64,000 nt of DNA from an uncultured Prevotellaceae bacterium (lineage in GTDB: Bacteria; Bacteroidota; Bacteroidia; Bacteroidales; Bacteroidaceae): the NCBI GenBank assembly GCA_946410305.1, contig CAMJZV010000011.1, positions 28,442-92,441 on the forward strand, in the 5' to 3' direction. Made by a program: the position numbers and the translations under genes. The notes below the pieces were generated by a model. That model ran no database searches and was not told the origin of the DNA. It saw nothing but the letters and a program-made list of their open reading frames with translations. Shown here piece after piece: positions 27,609 to 34,692 of the stretch (position 1 is its first letter; every line of letters starts with the position of its first letter).

Positions 27609-27664
27609 AATTTTAAGTTTTAAAAATGTTATTAATTAGGTTTGAAAATATATTTGTAATTGCC

Positions 27665-27820
27665 TTATTTGTAATGGAACGGCCAGCCGCAGTGCTGGCA
27701 GCGGTAGAACTCGCCCTCCTCGTCGATGGCGTCCTGTATCAAGTTAAAGGTGGTTCGCTGTCCGCATTTGGGGCAGACCACCGTGTTACGTTTTCGTTTT
27801 TCTTCAGATTCGTTTTTCAT
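27665..27820 (-). CDS. Small zinc-ribbon protein
   Basis: A 51-aa protein (ATG 27820, MKNESEEKRKRN) with two cysteine pairs, CPKCGQ and CQHCGW, spaced about 26 residues apart, typical of a zinc ribbon. The N-terminus is highly charged. Such small ribbons often bind nucleic acid or act as adaptors. It has its own -7 element and a set of three 20-bp repeats upstream. The function is unknown. Confidence 0.7.
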   Translation of the reverse strand: MKNESEEKRKRNTVVCPKCGQRTTFNLIQDAIDEEGEFYRCQHCGWPFHYK

Positions 27821-27861
27821 TTTGCACACTTTCTTATAGTCTTGTGTTGAAAAAGACAAGA

Positions 27862-27869
27862 CAAATGTA
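27862..27869 (-). promoter_or_regulatory. Promoter -7 element of the zinc-ribbon gene
   Basis: TACATTTG on the minus strand, about 42 bp before the start, with a CTTG box 20 bp upstream. Confidence 0.55.
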
Positions 27870-27920
27870 CAAAATTCTTTTCATTTCTGCAAGAGCGAAA
27901 CGCCCTCAGGTGCATTTTTT

Positions 27921-27980
27921 GTAAATTCTGCCACATTTTTGTAAATTCTGCCACATTTTTGTAAATTCTGCCACTCCCCC
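27921..27980. repeat. Three tandem 20-bp repeats
   Basis: GTAAATTCTGCCACATTTTT occurs at 27921, 27941 and, with a changed end, 27961. The array lies upstream of the zinc-ribbon promoter. It is too regular and too short for CRISPR (no spacers) and may serve as an operator. Confidence 0.8.
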
Positions 27981-28011
27981 GCTCCCCTGTACTTTTCGTC
28001 CCCTCATCAAA

Positions 28012-28040
28012 AATCCCCCATTTCATCGAGAAATGGGGGT
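28012..28040 (-). terminator. Rho-independent terminator after the KilA-N gene
   Basis: A perfect 10-bp stem (CCCCCATTTC with GAAATGGGGG) and a 5-nt loop; on the minus strand ATTTTTG follows. It lies about 65 bp downstream of the KilA-N stop codon. Confidence 0.65.
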
Positions 28041-28053
28041 GCTCCGTTCTGAA

Positions 28054-28079
28054 GGATCGCGGGACAGTCCCCTGATCCA
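28054..28079. repeat. REP-like palindrome, copy 2
   Basis: Identical to 26017-26042 over all 26 bp, in the same orientation. It lies between the KilA-N stop and its terminator. Confidence 0.7.
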
Positions 28080-28104
28080 CTCATCTCCATTACAAGAAAT
28101 AGAT

Positions 28105-28812
28105 TTACTTCAATAGTTTTCTTCCTTCATTATCCTCCAACACCTGCATCTGTTGAATAGCAATCTGATTGAGCTTGACGAGTCGTTCACCCTGAGGCAT
28201 ACCATCATTGATAAACACGGCGTTGATATTCTCCATATTTGAGAGGCAGATAAGCTCGTTAATGGTGGCATAGTCGCGAATATTGCCTTTGAGGTCAGGA
28301 TTGGCCTCTCGCCATTGTTTTGCTGTCATGCCAAACATCGCAACATTAAGTACATCGGCTTCCTCAGCATACTTCATGGCAGCTTGCTCGCGAGTTACTT
28401 CTGCAGGAATAAGGTTACTCTTGATAGCATCGGTATGAATACGGTAATTGATTTTGGAGAGCTCGCGCTTGGCCGACCATGCAAGTTGCTTCTGTTCATC
28501 AGCTTTAAGACGCTGGAACTCTTCAATGAGATAGAGCTTGAAGGGTACACTGATAGCAGTACCAAACTCGAAGGCAATATCCTTGAAGGCATATGTGCCA
28601 CCATATCGTCCTTTCTTAACAATGATGCCAATGGCATTAGTTTTCTCAATCCACTCGCTCACACTCATGACGAAACTCGGCAAGCCTGCCTGCATTCTAA
28701 AGTGGTCAAATTCGACCACTTTGAAATTCGGGTTGTGAATCATCTCCCAAGTTCCAAGAAATACTATCGTGTATCTGGTACGTGCACAGGGGGACAGTCC
28801 CTCTGTGCACAT
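28105..28812 (-). CDS. KilA-N/ORF6N-type DNA-binding protein, 5'-truncated
   Basis: The reading frame matches the KilA-N protein family from TIVFLGTWEMIHNPNFKVVE onward, with WIEKTNAIGI, GRYGGTYAFKDIAFEF and ALSKINYRIHTDAI-like segments. Family members have about 50-60 more residues at the N-terminus. Here that part is missing and the first codons come from a REP-like palindrome at 28782-28810, so the ORF start is probably not natural; a start at the Met of MIHNPNF is possible. It is most likely a decayed phage-type gene. Its domain normally binds DNA. Confidence 0.6.
   Translation of the reverse strand: MCTEGLSPCARTRYTIVFLGTWEMIHNPNFKVVEFDHFRMQAGLPSFVMSVSEWIEKTNAIGIIVKKGRYGGTYAFKDIAFEFGTAISVPFKLYLIEEFQRLKADEQKQLAWSAKRELSKINYRIHTDAIKSNLIPAEVTREQAAMKYAEEADVLNVAMFGMTAKQWREANPDLKGNIRDYATINELICLSNMENINAVFINDGMPQGERLVKLNQIAIQQMQVLEDNEGRKLLK
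28782..28810. repeat. REP-like palindrome with GGGACAGTCCC core, copy 3
   Basis: GTGCACAG and CTGTGCAC arms enclose GGGGACAGTCCCT. The core is the same as in copies 1 and 2, but the arms differ. It lies exactly at the point where the KilA-N homology starts. Confidence 0.65.
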
Positions 28813-28853
28813 AAGACAAAGTCACCATTTATGACCAGTTGAATGTTGACAAC

Positions 28854-29031
28854 TTGATTGTTGACTGTTGACGTTTTCCTAAAAATTTAGTGGAAAACGA
28901 GAAGAAAGGAGGGAATTATAAATTATAATAATTATTATTCAAAGGTAATATAATATTATAATATTATATTACCTTTGGTATAAGCGTCTGCGCAATTAAA
29001 AATCACCAAAACGTCAACAGTCAACAATCAA
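28854..29031. repeat. Nested inverted repeats with a 38-bp perfect palindrome
   Basis: 24-bp arms (28854-28877 and 29008-29031) are perfect reverse complements and carry TTGAC repeats. Within them is a perfect 38-bp palindrome at 28940-28977, AT-rich in the centre. There is no ORF. It lies between the truncated KilA-N gene and umuC and may be a MITE-like element or an RNA hairpin. Confidence 0.75.
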
Positions 29032-29049
29032 CATGTCAAGTTTGCTGCC

Positions 29050-30345
29050 CTACTCCGCCTCTGGAATATCGCTCCAACGGGTGGTATAACAAGGACTGCG
29101 GAAGTCATGCTTGATGCTGTCCCTAAAGACATCGGCTTTACCTTTACCCTCGGGCTTGGTGTATTGCTGGGAGCCAAGGACAAGGGTTTCGGAACCATAC
29201 TCACGATTGACCTTATCCAGCACTTCGTCGAGTCGTTTCAGTTTCTCGTGGCGCTCTGCGTCGTAGTCGATGAAGTTGGTTTGGATGCCCGTGTCGGGAC
29301 TGATGCCCATGGCGATGACGCCAGCACGCTTGTAGTGGTAGCCCTGACGGAAGATGCGTTCCATGCAGCGCGTGGCGGTCTGCACAATCTGTTGGGTGGA
29401 ATTGGTGGGGGTGAGCAGTCGTTCCTCGCCCATATTCCAATACTGTGGGAGGTCTTCACGGAAGCGGTTGGTATCGATGAAGACGCAGACGGTCTGGGCT
29501 ACGGACTGCTGCTTGCGGAGCTTCTCGGCACAGCGGGCGGCGAAGTTGGAGATGCTGGTGCGCAGGGCTGTCAGGTCAGTCACCATGCCAGGGAACGAGC
29601 GTGAGGTGCAGATGCTTTTCTTTTTCGACATGTCTTCCATAGGGATGCAGTCGATGTCGTTCAGCTCTTTCCATGTGCGGATGGCCACGACATTGTTCAG
29701 CATGGCACGAACCCATGATTCGGGATGGCTGGCGAAGTCGAGGGCTGTCTTGACACCTAACGACTGGAGACGGGCGGCATAGCGGCGGCCAATGCCCCAC
29801 ACCTCTTCGATGTCGTACTGCTCCAAAGCCTTCTGTCGACGCTCGTCAGTGTCGATATAGCAGCAGTGTTTGAAACCCGGGTAGTGTTTGGCGTAGTGGC
29901 TGGCCATCTTCGCCAATGTCTTCGTGTGGGCTATGCCGATGCTGACGGGCATGCGGGTTGCTTTCCAGATGAAGGCTGAAAGGTCTTCGCCCCACCGCTT
30001 CAGGTCGAGGTGCTCCATACCCGACAGGTCGCAGAAGCCTTCGTCGATGCTATAGCGATAGAACGTTGGCGACGCCTTGCGGACCAGCGACATGACACGG
30101 TCGGTGATATCACCATACAGTTCGTAGTTGGAAGAGAAAACGGTTATCTCACCATTGGGAAAACGCTCTTTTAGCTGATAAAATGGCAGGCCCGCCTTGA
30201 TGCCCAGTGCTTTGGCCTCGTTGCTGCGTGCCACCACGCATCCATCATTATTCGACAGCACGACAACAGGCTTCCCGTTCAGGTCAGGACGGAAAACACG
30301 CTCGCAAGAGACGTAGCAGTTATCGCAGTCGACGATGGCGTACAT
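29050..30345 (-). CDS. umuC: Y-family DNA polymerase V catalytic subunit UmuC
   Basis: A 431-aa translesion polymerase. It begins [20 protein letters not shown] with the first catalytic Asp, has [11 protein letters not shown] for the catalytic Asp-Glu pair, and [15 protein letters not shown] as the helix-hairpin-helix. The little finger domain and a C-terminal part with no obvious motif follow. It starts 4 nt after umuD, forming a umuDC operon. UmuC acts with the processed UmuD dimer at stalled forks. In Bacteroidota such operons are often on mobile elements. Confidence 0.95.
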   Translation of the reverse strand: MYAIVDCDNCYVSCERVFRPDLNGKPVVVLSNNDGCVVARSNEAKALGIKAGLPFYQLKERFPNGEITVFSSNYELYGDITDRVMSLVRKASPTFYRYSIDEGFCDLSGMEHLDLKRWGEDLSAFIWKATRMPVSIGIAHTKTLAKMASHYAKHYPGFKHCCYIDTDERRQKALEQYDIEEVWGIGRRYAARLQSLGVKTALDFASHPESWVRAMLNNVVAIRTWKELNDIDCIPMEDMSKKKSICTSRSFPGMVTDLTALRTSISNFAARCAEKLRKQQSVAQTVCVFIDTNRFREDLPQYWNMGEERLLTPTNSTQQIVQTATRCMERIFRQGYHYKRAGVIAMGISPDTGIQTNFIDYDAERHEKLKRLDEVLDKVNREYGSETLVLGSQQYTKPEGKGKADVFRDSIKHDFRSPCYTTRWSDIPEAE

Positions 30346-30349
30346 GGGG

Positions 30350-30808
30350 TTAGTATTTGCGGGTATCTCTGTGAACGGATGTCACCTTGCCTTGTAGGAT
30401 GAACTGGTCGCTGGCATCGATGATGATGGGCTTGTAGGCGGGGTTGGCGGGCAACAAGCGCAGGAATCCCTGCTCTTTGGTCGACGTGTCGAGGGTCTTC
30501 ACCGTCAGGCCACCATTGACGAAGGCCACCACGATGTTACCGTCGGCAATCTCCTCCTGCCGATCAGCCAGACAGATGTCGCCGTCGAGGATGCCCAGGC
30601 CAGTCATCGACTCACCCTTGACACGCACAAAGTACGACGCCTCGGGATGGTGCACGAACTTCTCGTTCATGTCAAGACTCTCGTGCTGGTAGTCGGCAGC
30701 AGGCGACGGAAAGCCCGCAGCGACCTGTTCAAAATAGGGCAACTTCAAGCGCTTGGCATCTTCCAGCGTGATATAGTCAGCACCATCAATCAGTTTCTTT
30801 TCGTCCAT
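30350..30808 (-). CDS. umuD: UmuD subunit of DNA polymerase V
   Basis: A 152-aa S24-type peptidase. The ATG at 30808 ([15 protein letters not shown]) was chosen because an upstream TTG lies inside the promoter -7 element. Self-cleavage is expected at Ala31-Gly32 ([14 protein letters not shown]), with Ser67 in VKGESMTG and Lys104 in LTVKTL. RecA-stimulated cleavage gives UmuD', the partner of UmuC. A canonical promoter is present; no SOS box can be identified by eye. The same island also has a second, larger UmuD-like protein. Confidence 0.93.
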   Translation of the reverse strand: MDEKKLIDGADYITLEDAKRLKLPYFEQVAAGFPSPAADYQHESLDMNEKFVHHPEASYFVRVKGESMTGLGILDGDICLADRQEEIADGNIVVAFVNGGLTVKTLDTSTKEQGFLRLLPANPAYKPIIIDASDQFILQGKVTSVHRDTRKY

Positions 30809-30827
30809 AAGATTACCGTTTAGACTG

Positions 30828-30858
30828 CAAATATACAAACTTTTGAATTATTTGCAAA
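30828..30858 (-). promoter_or_regulatory. Promoter of umuDC
   Basis: TTTG (30855-30858) and TATATTTG (30828-30835) are separated by 19 bp on the minus strand. The umuD ATG is 20 bp downstream, so the 5' untranslated leader is very short. Confidence 0.75.
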
Positions 30859-30907
30859 ATTAGGGCGAAAAATACCCCTCAAAAAACAGCGGTTTTTGGG
30901 CGGAAAA

Positions 30908-30946
30908 TTTGGTAAGCACCATTTTTATTATTAACTTTGCATTGTC
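30908..30946 (+). promoter_or_regulatory. Promoter of the HU-like gene, shared-box copy 2
   Basis: TTTG (30908-30911) and TAACTTTG (30932-30939) have 20 bp between them. The 15-base box TAACTTTGCATTGTC (30932-30946) is identical to those at 24864-24878 (minus) and 31902-31916. Confidence 0.75.
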
Positions 30947-31119
30947 AAAGAAAAGGTAAGGCGGTCGTCGCGCGAGACAGGCTAAGCCAGCTCGGAGACA
31001 GCCTAATACGCGAGGAAATCAGCTGGAAAAAGGGCCCATATCAGTTGTATAAAATTTCGTAGAAGGCTAAAACAATAACCAATAACCAATAACCATTAAC
31101 CAATAACCATTAACCAATT
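30947..31119 (+). other. Long 5' leader of the HU-like gene, structured
   Basis: The predicted untranslated leader is about 175 nt. It contains complementary pieces (AGGCT at 30979 with AGCCT near 31000; CGCG on both sides), which suggest a hairpin, and ends in irregular repeats of AATAACCA/ATTAACCA (about 31077-31117). No ORF was seen. Confidence 0.45.
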
Positions 31120-31557
31120 ATGAGTGTATTTTTCAGATTGCATCAAGACCAGAGTGTAGGAACTAAGCGCAGCGGAAAGTGGTATGCCCGTGCGGTACCC
31201 ATGTCCACCATCAACACCCGTCAGCTGGCGGAGATCATGCAGCGCAACTGTACCGTGAAGAAGGCCGATATCCTGGCGGTGCTGGACGAGCTGGTGGAGA
31301 CCATGCGCGACCAGATGCAGGACTCGAAGCGTGTGAAGCTGGACGGCTTCGGCTCGTTCAAGATCGGCCTGAATTCCAAGGGTGCCCGCACCGCCAAGTC
31401 GTTCACCGTCGCCGACCACATCGAGGGCATGCACGTGGTGTTCACCCCCGAGCGCACCCACGACACCGCTGGCAACCGCGTGAAGCAGTTCCTGCAGGGA
31501 GTGAAGTGTGAGGAGTTGCCTGAGAATAAGGTCGAGAAGGAGGAATCGGGCGATTAA
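31120..31557 (+). CDS. HU/IHF-family DNA-binding protein, Bacteroidota histone-like type
   Basis: A 145-aa protein. It opens with the variant HU sequence MSVFFRLHQDQSV, has VKKADILAVLDELVETMRDQ and the arm region RVKLDGFGSFKIGLNSKG, and a charged C-terminal tail. This histone-like family (longer N-terminal segment than classical HU) bends DNA and often lies beside smalltalk peptides and amidases in Bacteroidales. It is strongly GC-rich compared with its surroundings. The smalltalk gene follows 64 nt later. Its promoter shares a box with two other genes of the island. Confidence 0.9.
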   Translation: MSVFFRLHQDQSVGTKRSGKWYARAVPMSTINTRQLAEIMQRNCTVKKADILAVLDELVETMRDQMQDSKRVKLDGFGSFKIGLNSKGARTAKSFTVADHIEGMHVVFTPERTHDTAGNRVKQFLQGVKCEELPENKVEKEESGD

Positions 31558-31621
31558 TCGCCAGATTCTAGGGGCAGGGGGCAAGGAGCATGCCCCTGAA
31601 TAATTGAAAATTATCAAAGCT

Positions 31622-31735
31622 ATGAAGAACAAGGAATTTTGGAAGACGGTGATTCAGATCATCGTGACAGTGCTGACGGCACTGGGAACGTCGCTGGGAG
31701 TAGCCAGCTGCATGGGTCACGGCCCACTATATTAA
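31622..31735 (+). CDS. Smalltalk protein
   Basis: A 37-aa peptide (MKNKEFWKTVIQIIVTVLTA then LGTSLGVASCMG). It fits the smalltalk family: a short N-terminal charged part, one hydrophobic helix and a Ser-Cys-Met end. Members usually sit beside an HU-like gene, as here. It is probably inserted in the membrane. Its function is unknown. A terminator follows within 15 nt. Confidence 0.8.
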   Translation: MKNKEFWKTVIQIIVTVLTALGTSLGVASCMGHGPLY

Positions 31736-31747
31736 TAATAAGGAAAG

Positions 31748-31777
31748 GAGCTCACAGGTAATGCTGTGGGCTCTTTT
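31748..31777 (+). terminator. Terminator of the HU-smalltalk transcript
   Basis: A 10-nt stem with two mismatches (GAGCTCACAG and CTGTGGGCTC) is followed by TTTT. Confidence 0.65.
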
Positions 31778-31778
31778 G

Positions 31779-31805
31779 GACTCACGGGGTCTGTCCCTCT
31801 GAGTC
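31779..31805. repeat. REP-like palindrome, copy 4
   Basis: GACTCA and TGAGTC arms enclose a GGGGTCTGTCCC core, a one-base variant of the GGGACAGTCCC core of the other copies. It abuts the terminator of the smalltalk gene. Confidence 0.55.
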
Positions 31806-31901
31806 ATTTGTGCACGCACACAGAGATTTGACATTAATCAATAATTCGGCTATTTTTGGCCTAAATACGGGAATTTTCTTGTATTATTGTTCGATTCGTC
31901 G

Positions 31902-31916
31902 TAACTTTGCATTGTC
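31902..31916 (+). promoter_or_regulatory. Promoter of the 33-aa peptide gene, shared-box copy 3
   Basis: TAACTTTGCATTGTC, including the -7 element TAACTTTG; CTTG lies 20 bp upstream at 31878-31881. The match to the HU promoter continues for three further bases. Confidence 0.7.
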
Positions 31917-31981
31917 AAACAGGAAATAGCGATTTCCAAATGACAGAAAAAGATTAGGATAACAAACGATTAAGAAAGGAA

Positions 31982-32083
31982 ATGAAAATGAAAAAGTTAT
32001 TGGAAAAATGGCTGAAGAGTGAAGCATACAAAGAGTATTGCATCAATATGGCAAGAATGTACAACTACAGAGCAGCCAACTAA
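31982..32083 (+). CDS. Small basic peptide gene, 33 aa
   Basis: The ORF (MKMKKLLEKWLKSEAYKEYC then INMARMYNYRAAN) follows an AGAAAGGA-type ribosome site and has its own promoter and a strong terminator, so it is probably a real small gene. The N-terminal 20 residues could form an amphipathic basic helix. No homologue is recognised. The shared promoter box ties it to the HU-like and primase-helicase genes. It could act as a regulator, a toxin or a DNA-binding peptide. Confidence 0.6.
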   Translation: MKMKKLLEKWLKSEAYKEYCINMARMYNYRAAN

Positions 32084-32086
32084 ATA

Positions 32087-32126
32087 ACGGACCGAATACC
32101 CTCAATATTCCGGTCCGTTTTTTTTT
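32087..32126 (+). terminator. Rho-independent terminator of the 33-aa peptide gene
   Basis: ACGGACCG (32087-32094) pairs with CGGTCCGT (32111-32118); the stem extends by AATA/TATT across one bulged C, and a run of nine T follows. Confidence 0.85.
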
Positions 32127-32130
32127 GATA

Positions 32131-32206
32131 ATTTTTCATCTTTAATTTTCATTTTTCATCTTTCATCTTAATTTTTCATCTTTAATTTTTCATCTTTCAT
32201 CTTTTT
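32131..32206. repeat. Degenerate TTTTTCATCTTT/TTTAATTTT repeats
   Basis: Low-complexity direct repeats of TTTTTCATCTTT and TTTAATTTT units before the nhaD promoter, similar to those at 17226-17300. Confidence 0.7.
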
Positions 32207-32210
32207 GTAC

Positions 32211-32218
32211 TACCTTTG
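32211..32218 (+). promoter_or_regulatory. Promoter -7 element of nhaD
   Basis: TACCTTTG about 40 bp before the nhaD ATG. Confidence 0.55.
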
Positions 32219-32258
32219 CACCCAGAATGAGTAAATATACTATTTAAAACAACAAAAG

Positions 32259-33590
32259 ATGTCTATACTAACAATTTGTATTGTCGCGGCTTTCGTGACT
32301 GGCTATCTGTGTATTGCGTTGGAAAGTCTGACAAAAGTCAATAAGGCAGCCATTGCCTTGCTGATGTGTGTGGTCTGCTGGACGCTGCTGATGGTAGACC
32401 CCTATAGTTACTATCCGATGATAGAGGGGAACGGTGTGATTCACCACATTGCCGAAGTCATAGAGCACCATCTGGGCGATGCCGGTGGTACGTTGTTCTT
32501 CCTGATGGGCGCCATGACGATTGTGGAGATTGTCGACACCAACGGGGGCTTCAACTTCGTACGCGACACGATGAAGACGCGCTCCAAGCGCAAACTGCTG
32601 TGGCGCGTGGCATTCATGACGTTCTTCCTGTCCGCTATTTTGGACAACCTGACCACGTCCATCGTCATGATTATGGTACTGCGCAAGCTGGTGCAGAACC
32701 GCGAGGACCGTCTCATCTACGCTGCCATGGTCATCATCTCGGCCAACAGCGGCGGTGCCTTCTCGCCCATTGGCGACGTCACCACCATCATGCTGTGGAT
32801 CAAGGGCGTCATCACCACCCAGGGCGTGCTCAGCGAGATTTTCCTCCCCTCGCTCATCTCGATGGTCATCCCTGCCGTCATCCTCAGCCTGCAGCTCGAG
32901 GGCAAGTTCGACAAGGCGCAAAACCTCCCTGTCGCTGACATCAGTCAGTTTACCAAGGTACAGCGCAACATCATCTTCTGGCTGGGTGTCGGCGGCCTCA
33001 TCTTTGTACCCATCTTCAAGACCATCACCCACCTGCCCCCGTTCATGGGCATCCTGCTGATACTCGGCCTGCTGTGGACCACCACAGAGATTTTCCAATA
33101 CAACACCTCTGAGGACGACACGATGGCCAAGCGCGTCAGCGACATCCTGTCACGCATCGACCTGTCGACCATCATGTTCTTCCTCGGCATCCTCATGGCG
33201 GTAGCCGTACTCCAGGAGGTTGGCGTACTCACCATGCTCGGCCAGGGACTCAATGAGGCCTTTGCAGGCAACTACTACGTCATCAACGGCATCATCGGCC
33301 TTCTGTCGTCCATCGTCGACAACGTACCGCTGGTAGCCGGCTGCATGGGCATGTATCCCGTTGCTGCTGAGGGCGCGATGGCTGTCGACGGCATCTTCTG
33401 GCAGCTGCTGGCCTACTGTGCTGGTGTAGGTGGTTCGATGCTGATTATCGGTTCTGCTGCTGGCGTCGTCGTTATGGGTCTGGAGAAGATTACCTTTGGC
33501 TGGTACATGAAGAAAATCACGTGGATTGTCTTCGTGGGCTACATGGCAGGTATCCTGACCTACTGGGTTGAGAAGGCGCTGTTCTTCTAA
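32259..33590 (+). CDS. nhaD: NhaD-type Na+/H+ antiporter
   Basis: A 443-aa inner-membrane protein with about 12 hydrophobic segments of the ion-transporter (ArsB/NhaD) superfamily. FLMGAMTIVEIVDTNGGF, FLSAILDNLTTSIVM and SANSGGAFSPIGDVTTIMLW are conserved NhaD stretches; the second-half repeat includes GLLSSIVDNVPLVAG. It exchanges internal sodium for protons. It has its own promoter and a bidirectional terminator shared with the convergent dehydrogenase gene. Confidence 0.93.
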   Translation: MSILTICIVAAFVTGYLCIALESLTKVNKAAIALLMCVVCWTLLMVDPYSYYPMIEGNGVIHHIAEVIEHHLGDAGGTLFFLMGAMTIVEIVDTNGGFNFVRDTMKTRSKRKLLWRVAFMTFFLSAILDNLTTSIVMIMVLRKLVQNREDRLIYAAMVIISANSGGAFSPIGDVTTIMLWIKGVITTQGVLSEIFLPSLISMVIPAVILSLQLEGKFDKAQNLPVADISQFTKVQRNIIFWLGVGGLIFVPIFKTITHLPPFMGILLILGLLWTTTEIFQYNTSEDDTMAKRVSDILSRIDLSTIMFFLGILMAVAVLQEVGVLTMLGQGLNEAFAGNYYVINGIIGLLSSIVDNVPLVAGCMGMYPVAAEGAMAVDGIFWQLLAYCAGVGGSMLIIGSAAGVVVMGLEKITFGWYMKKITWIVFVGYMAGILTYWVEKALFF

Positions 33591-33610
33591 TCTAGAGGTG
33601 AGAGAAATAG

Positions 33611-33639
33611 AAAAGGGCGCTGCAATCAGCGTCCTTTTT
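33611..33639. terminator. Bidirectional terminator between nhaD and the dehydrogenase
   Basis: AAAAGG-G-CGCTG pairs with CAGCG-T-CCTTTT across a CAAT loop, with T-rich sequence following on the plus strand. Confidence 0.8.
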
Positions 33640-33642
33640 CTG

Positions 33643-34593
33643 TTATACCTTATTCTGTGGTGTACCGTTCAGAAAAGCTCTGACATTGCCTATGGCAACC
33701 TGAAGCAATCGCGCACGAGCCTCTGTCGATGCCCAGGCAATATGCGGCGTGATAAAGGCGTTGGGCTGACTCAACAGCGGATTGTCGGCCTTGGGTGGTT
33801 CCTCCGTCAGCACATCAGCACAGAAAGCAGCAAGTTTCTTCGCAGCCAGTGCATCGGCCACCGCCTGATCGTCCACCAACGGGCCACGTCCTGTATTGAT
33901 GAGGATAGCTGAGGGCTTCATCTGGCGCAGGGTCTCTTTATTAATAAGGTGGCGCGTCTGCTCCGTCAGCGGACAGTGTAGCGACAGCACATCAGCCGTG
34001 GTGAGCAATTCCTCCAGGGAGGCCTTCTCAATACCTACGGGCAGCGTATCAGCAGCCTTGCTGGTTAATGCTTTCACCTTCATACCAAAGGCCAGCGCAA
34101 TCTCAGCGACGCGACGGCCAATATTCCCCAGTCCTACGATACCAAAGGTCTTCCCTGCCAGTTCCATGTGTGGGAAATCCCAGTAGCAGAAGTCAGGATT
34201 CTGCGTCCAGCGTCCCTGACGGTTCTGGAGGGCGTAATACTCTGTGCGATTCGTCACCGTCAGCAGATGAGCAAAGACCATCTGGGCGACGCTCTCGGTA
34301 CTATAGGCAGGCACATTGGTCACCACGATGCCATGCTCATGGGCATACGCGACATCCACCACGTTATAGCCCGTTGCCAACACACCTATATATTTAAGGT
34401 GGGGCAGCTGTTCCATCTCTGTCTTGCCAAGAACCACCTTGTTGGTCAGCACGATGTCTGCCTCAGCAGCTCTTGCCACCGTCTCACTTGGTGCAGTGCG
34501 GTCATAGACTGTCACATCACCCATTGTCTCCAGTTCTTTCCAGGTCAAATCGCCAGGATTGGCTGAATAGCCGTCAAGTATCACAATCTTCAT
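33643..34593 (-). CDS. D-2-hydroxyacid dehydrogenase (glycerate dehydrogenase type)
   Basis: A 316-aa NAD-dependent oxidoreductase. The Rossmann motif is FGIVGLGNIGRRVAEIA (about 150-166), the substrate-binding region SLHCPLTEQTRHLI follows, and the catalytic Arg (NTGRGPLVDD), Glu (DVLTEEPP) and His (ITPHIAWAS) are all present. Length and N-terminus (MKIVILDGYSANPGDLTW) match hydroxypyruvate/glycerate dehydrogenases. The exact substrate is not certain. Its promoter diverges from that of the nucleoside kinase. Confidence 0.9.
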   Translation of the reverse strand: MKIVILDGYSANPGDLTWKELETMGDVTVYDRTAPSETVARAAEADIVLTNKVVLGKTEMEQLPHLKYIGVLATGYNVVDVAYAHEHGIVVTNVPAYSTESVAQMVFAHLLTVTNRTEYYALQNRQGRWTQNPDFCYWDFPHMELAGKTFGIVGLGNIGRRVAEIALAFGMKVKALTSKAADTLPVGIEKASLEELLTTADVLSLHCPLTEQTRHLINKETLRQMKPSAILINTGRGPLVDDQAVADALAAKKLAAFCADVLTEEPPKADNPLLSQPNAFITPHIAWASTEARARLLQVAIGNVRAFLNGTPQNKV

Positions 34594-34624
34594 AAGCCTA
34601 GTATTTTTTTCGTTTCAGATGGTG

Positions 34625-34672
34625 CAAAGATATACAATTATTTTGTTATTTCATTAAAAATATGTATTTTTG
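34625..34672. promoter_or_regulatory. Divergent promoters of the dehydrogenase and nucleoside kinase genes
   Basis: Minus strand: TATCTTTG (34625-34632). Plus strand: TTTG (34642-34645), 19 bp, TATTTTTG (34665-34672). The plus promoter overlaps an upstream ATG, which supports 34693 as the real kinase start. Confidence 0.7.
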
Positions 34673-34692
34673 TGGCAAAATTTCTCGACACC

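Noticed and set aside
27921..27980. Possible CRISPR array
   Set aside because: Three identical 20-bp units lie head to tail with no spacers and no cas genes.
27817..28080. 87-aa minus-strand ORF across the 20-bp repeats
   Set aside because: Its coding is produced by the tandem repeat and a hairpin; it overlaps the promoter of the zinc-ribbon gene.
29107..29604. 165-aa plus-strand ORF opposite umuC
   Set aside because: It is antisense to a well-supported polymerase gene and shows no domain.
32268..33098. 276-aa minus-strand ORF opposite nhaD
   Set aside because: It has His/Asp/Glu-rich composition typical of an antisense frame of a membrane-protein gene.
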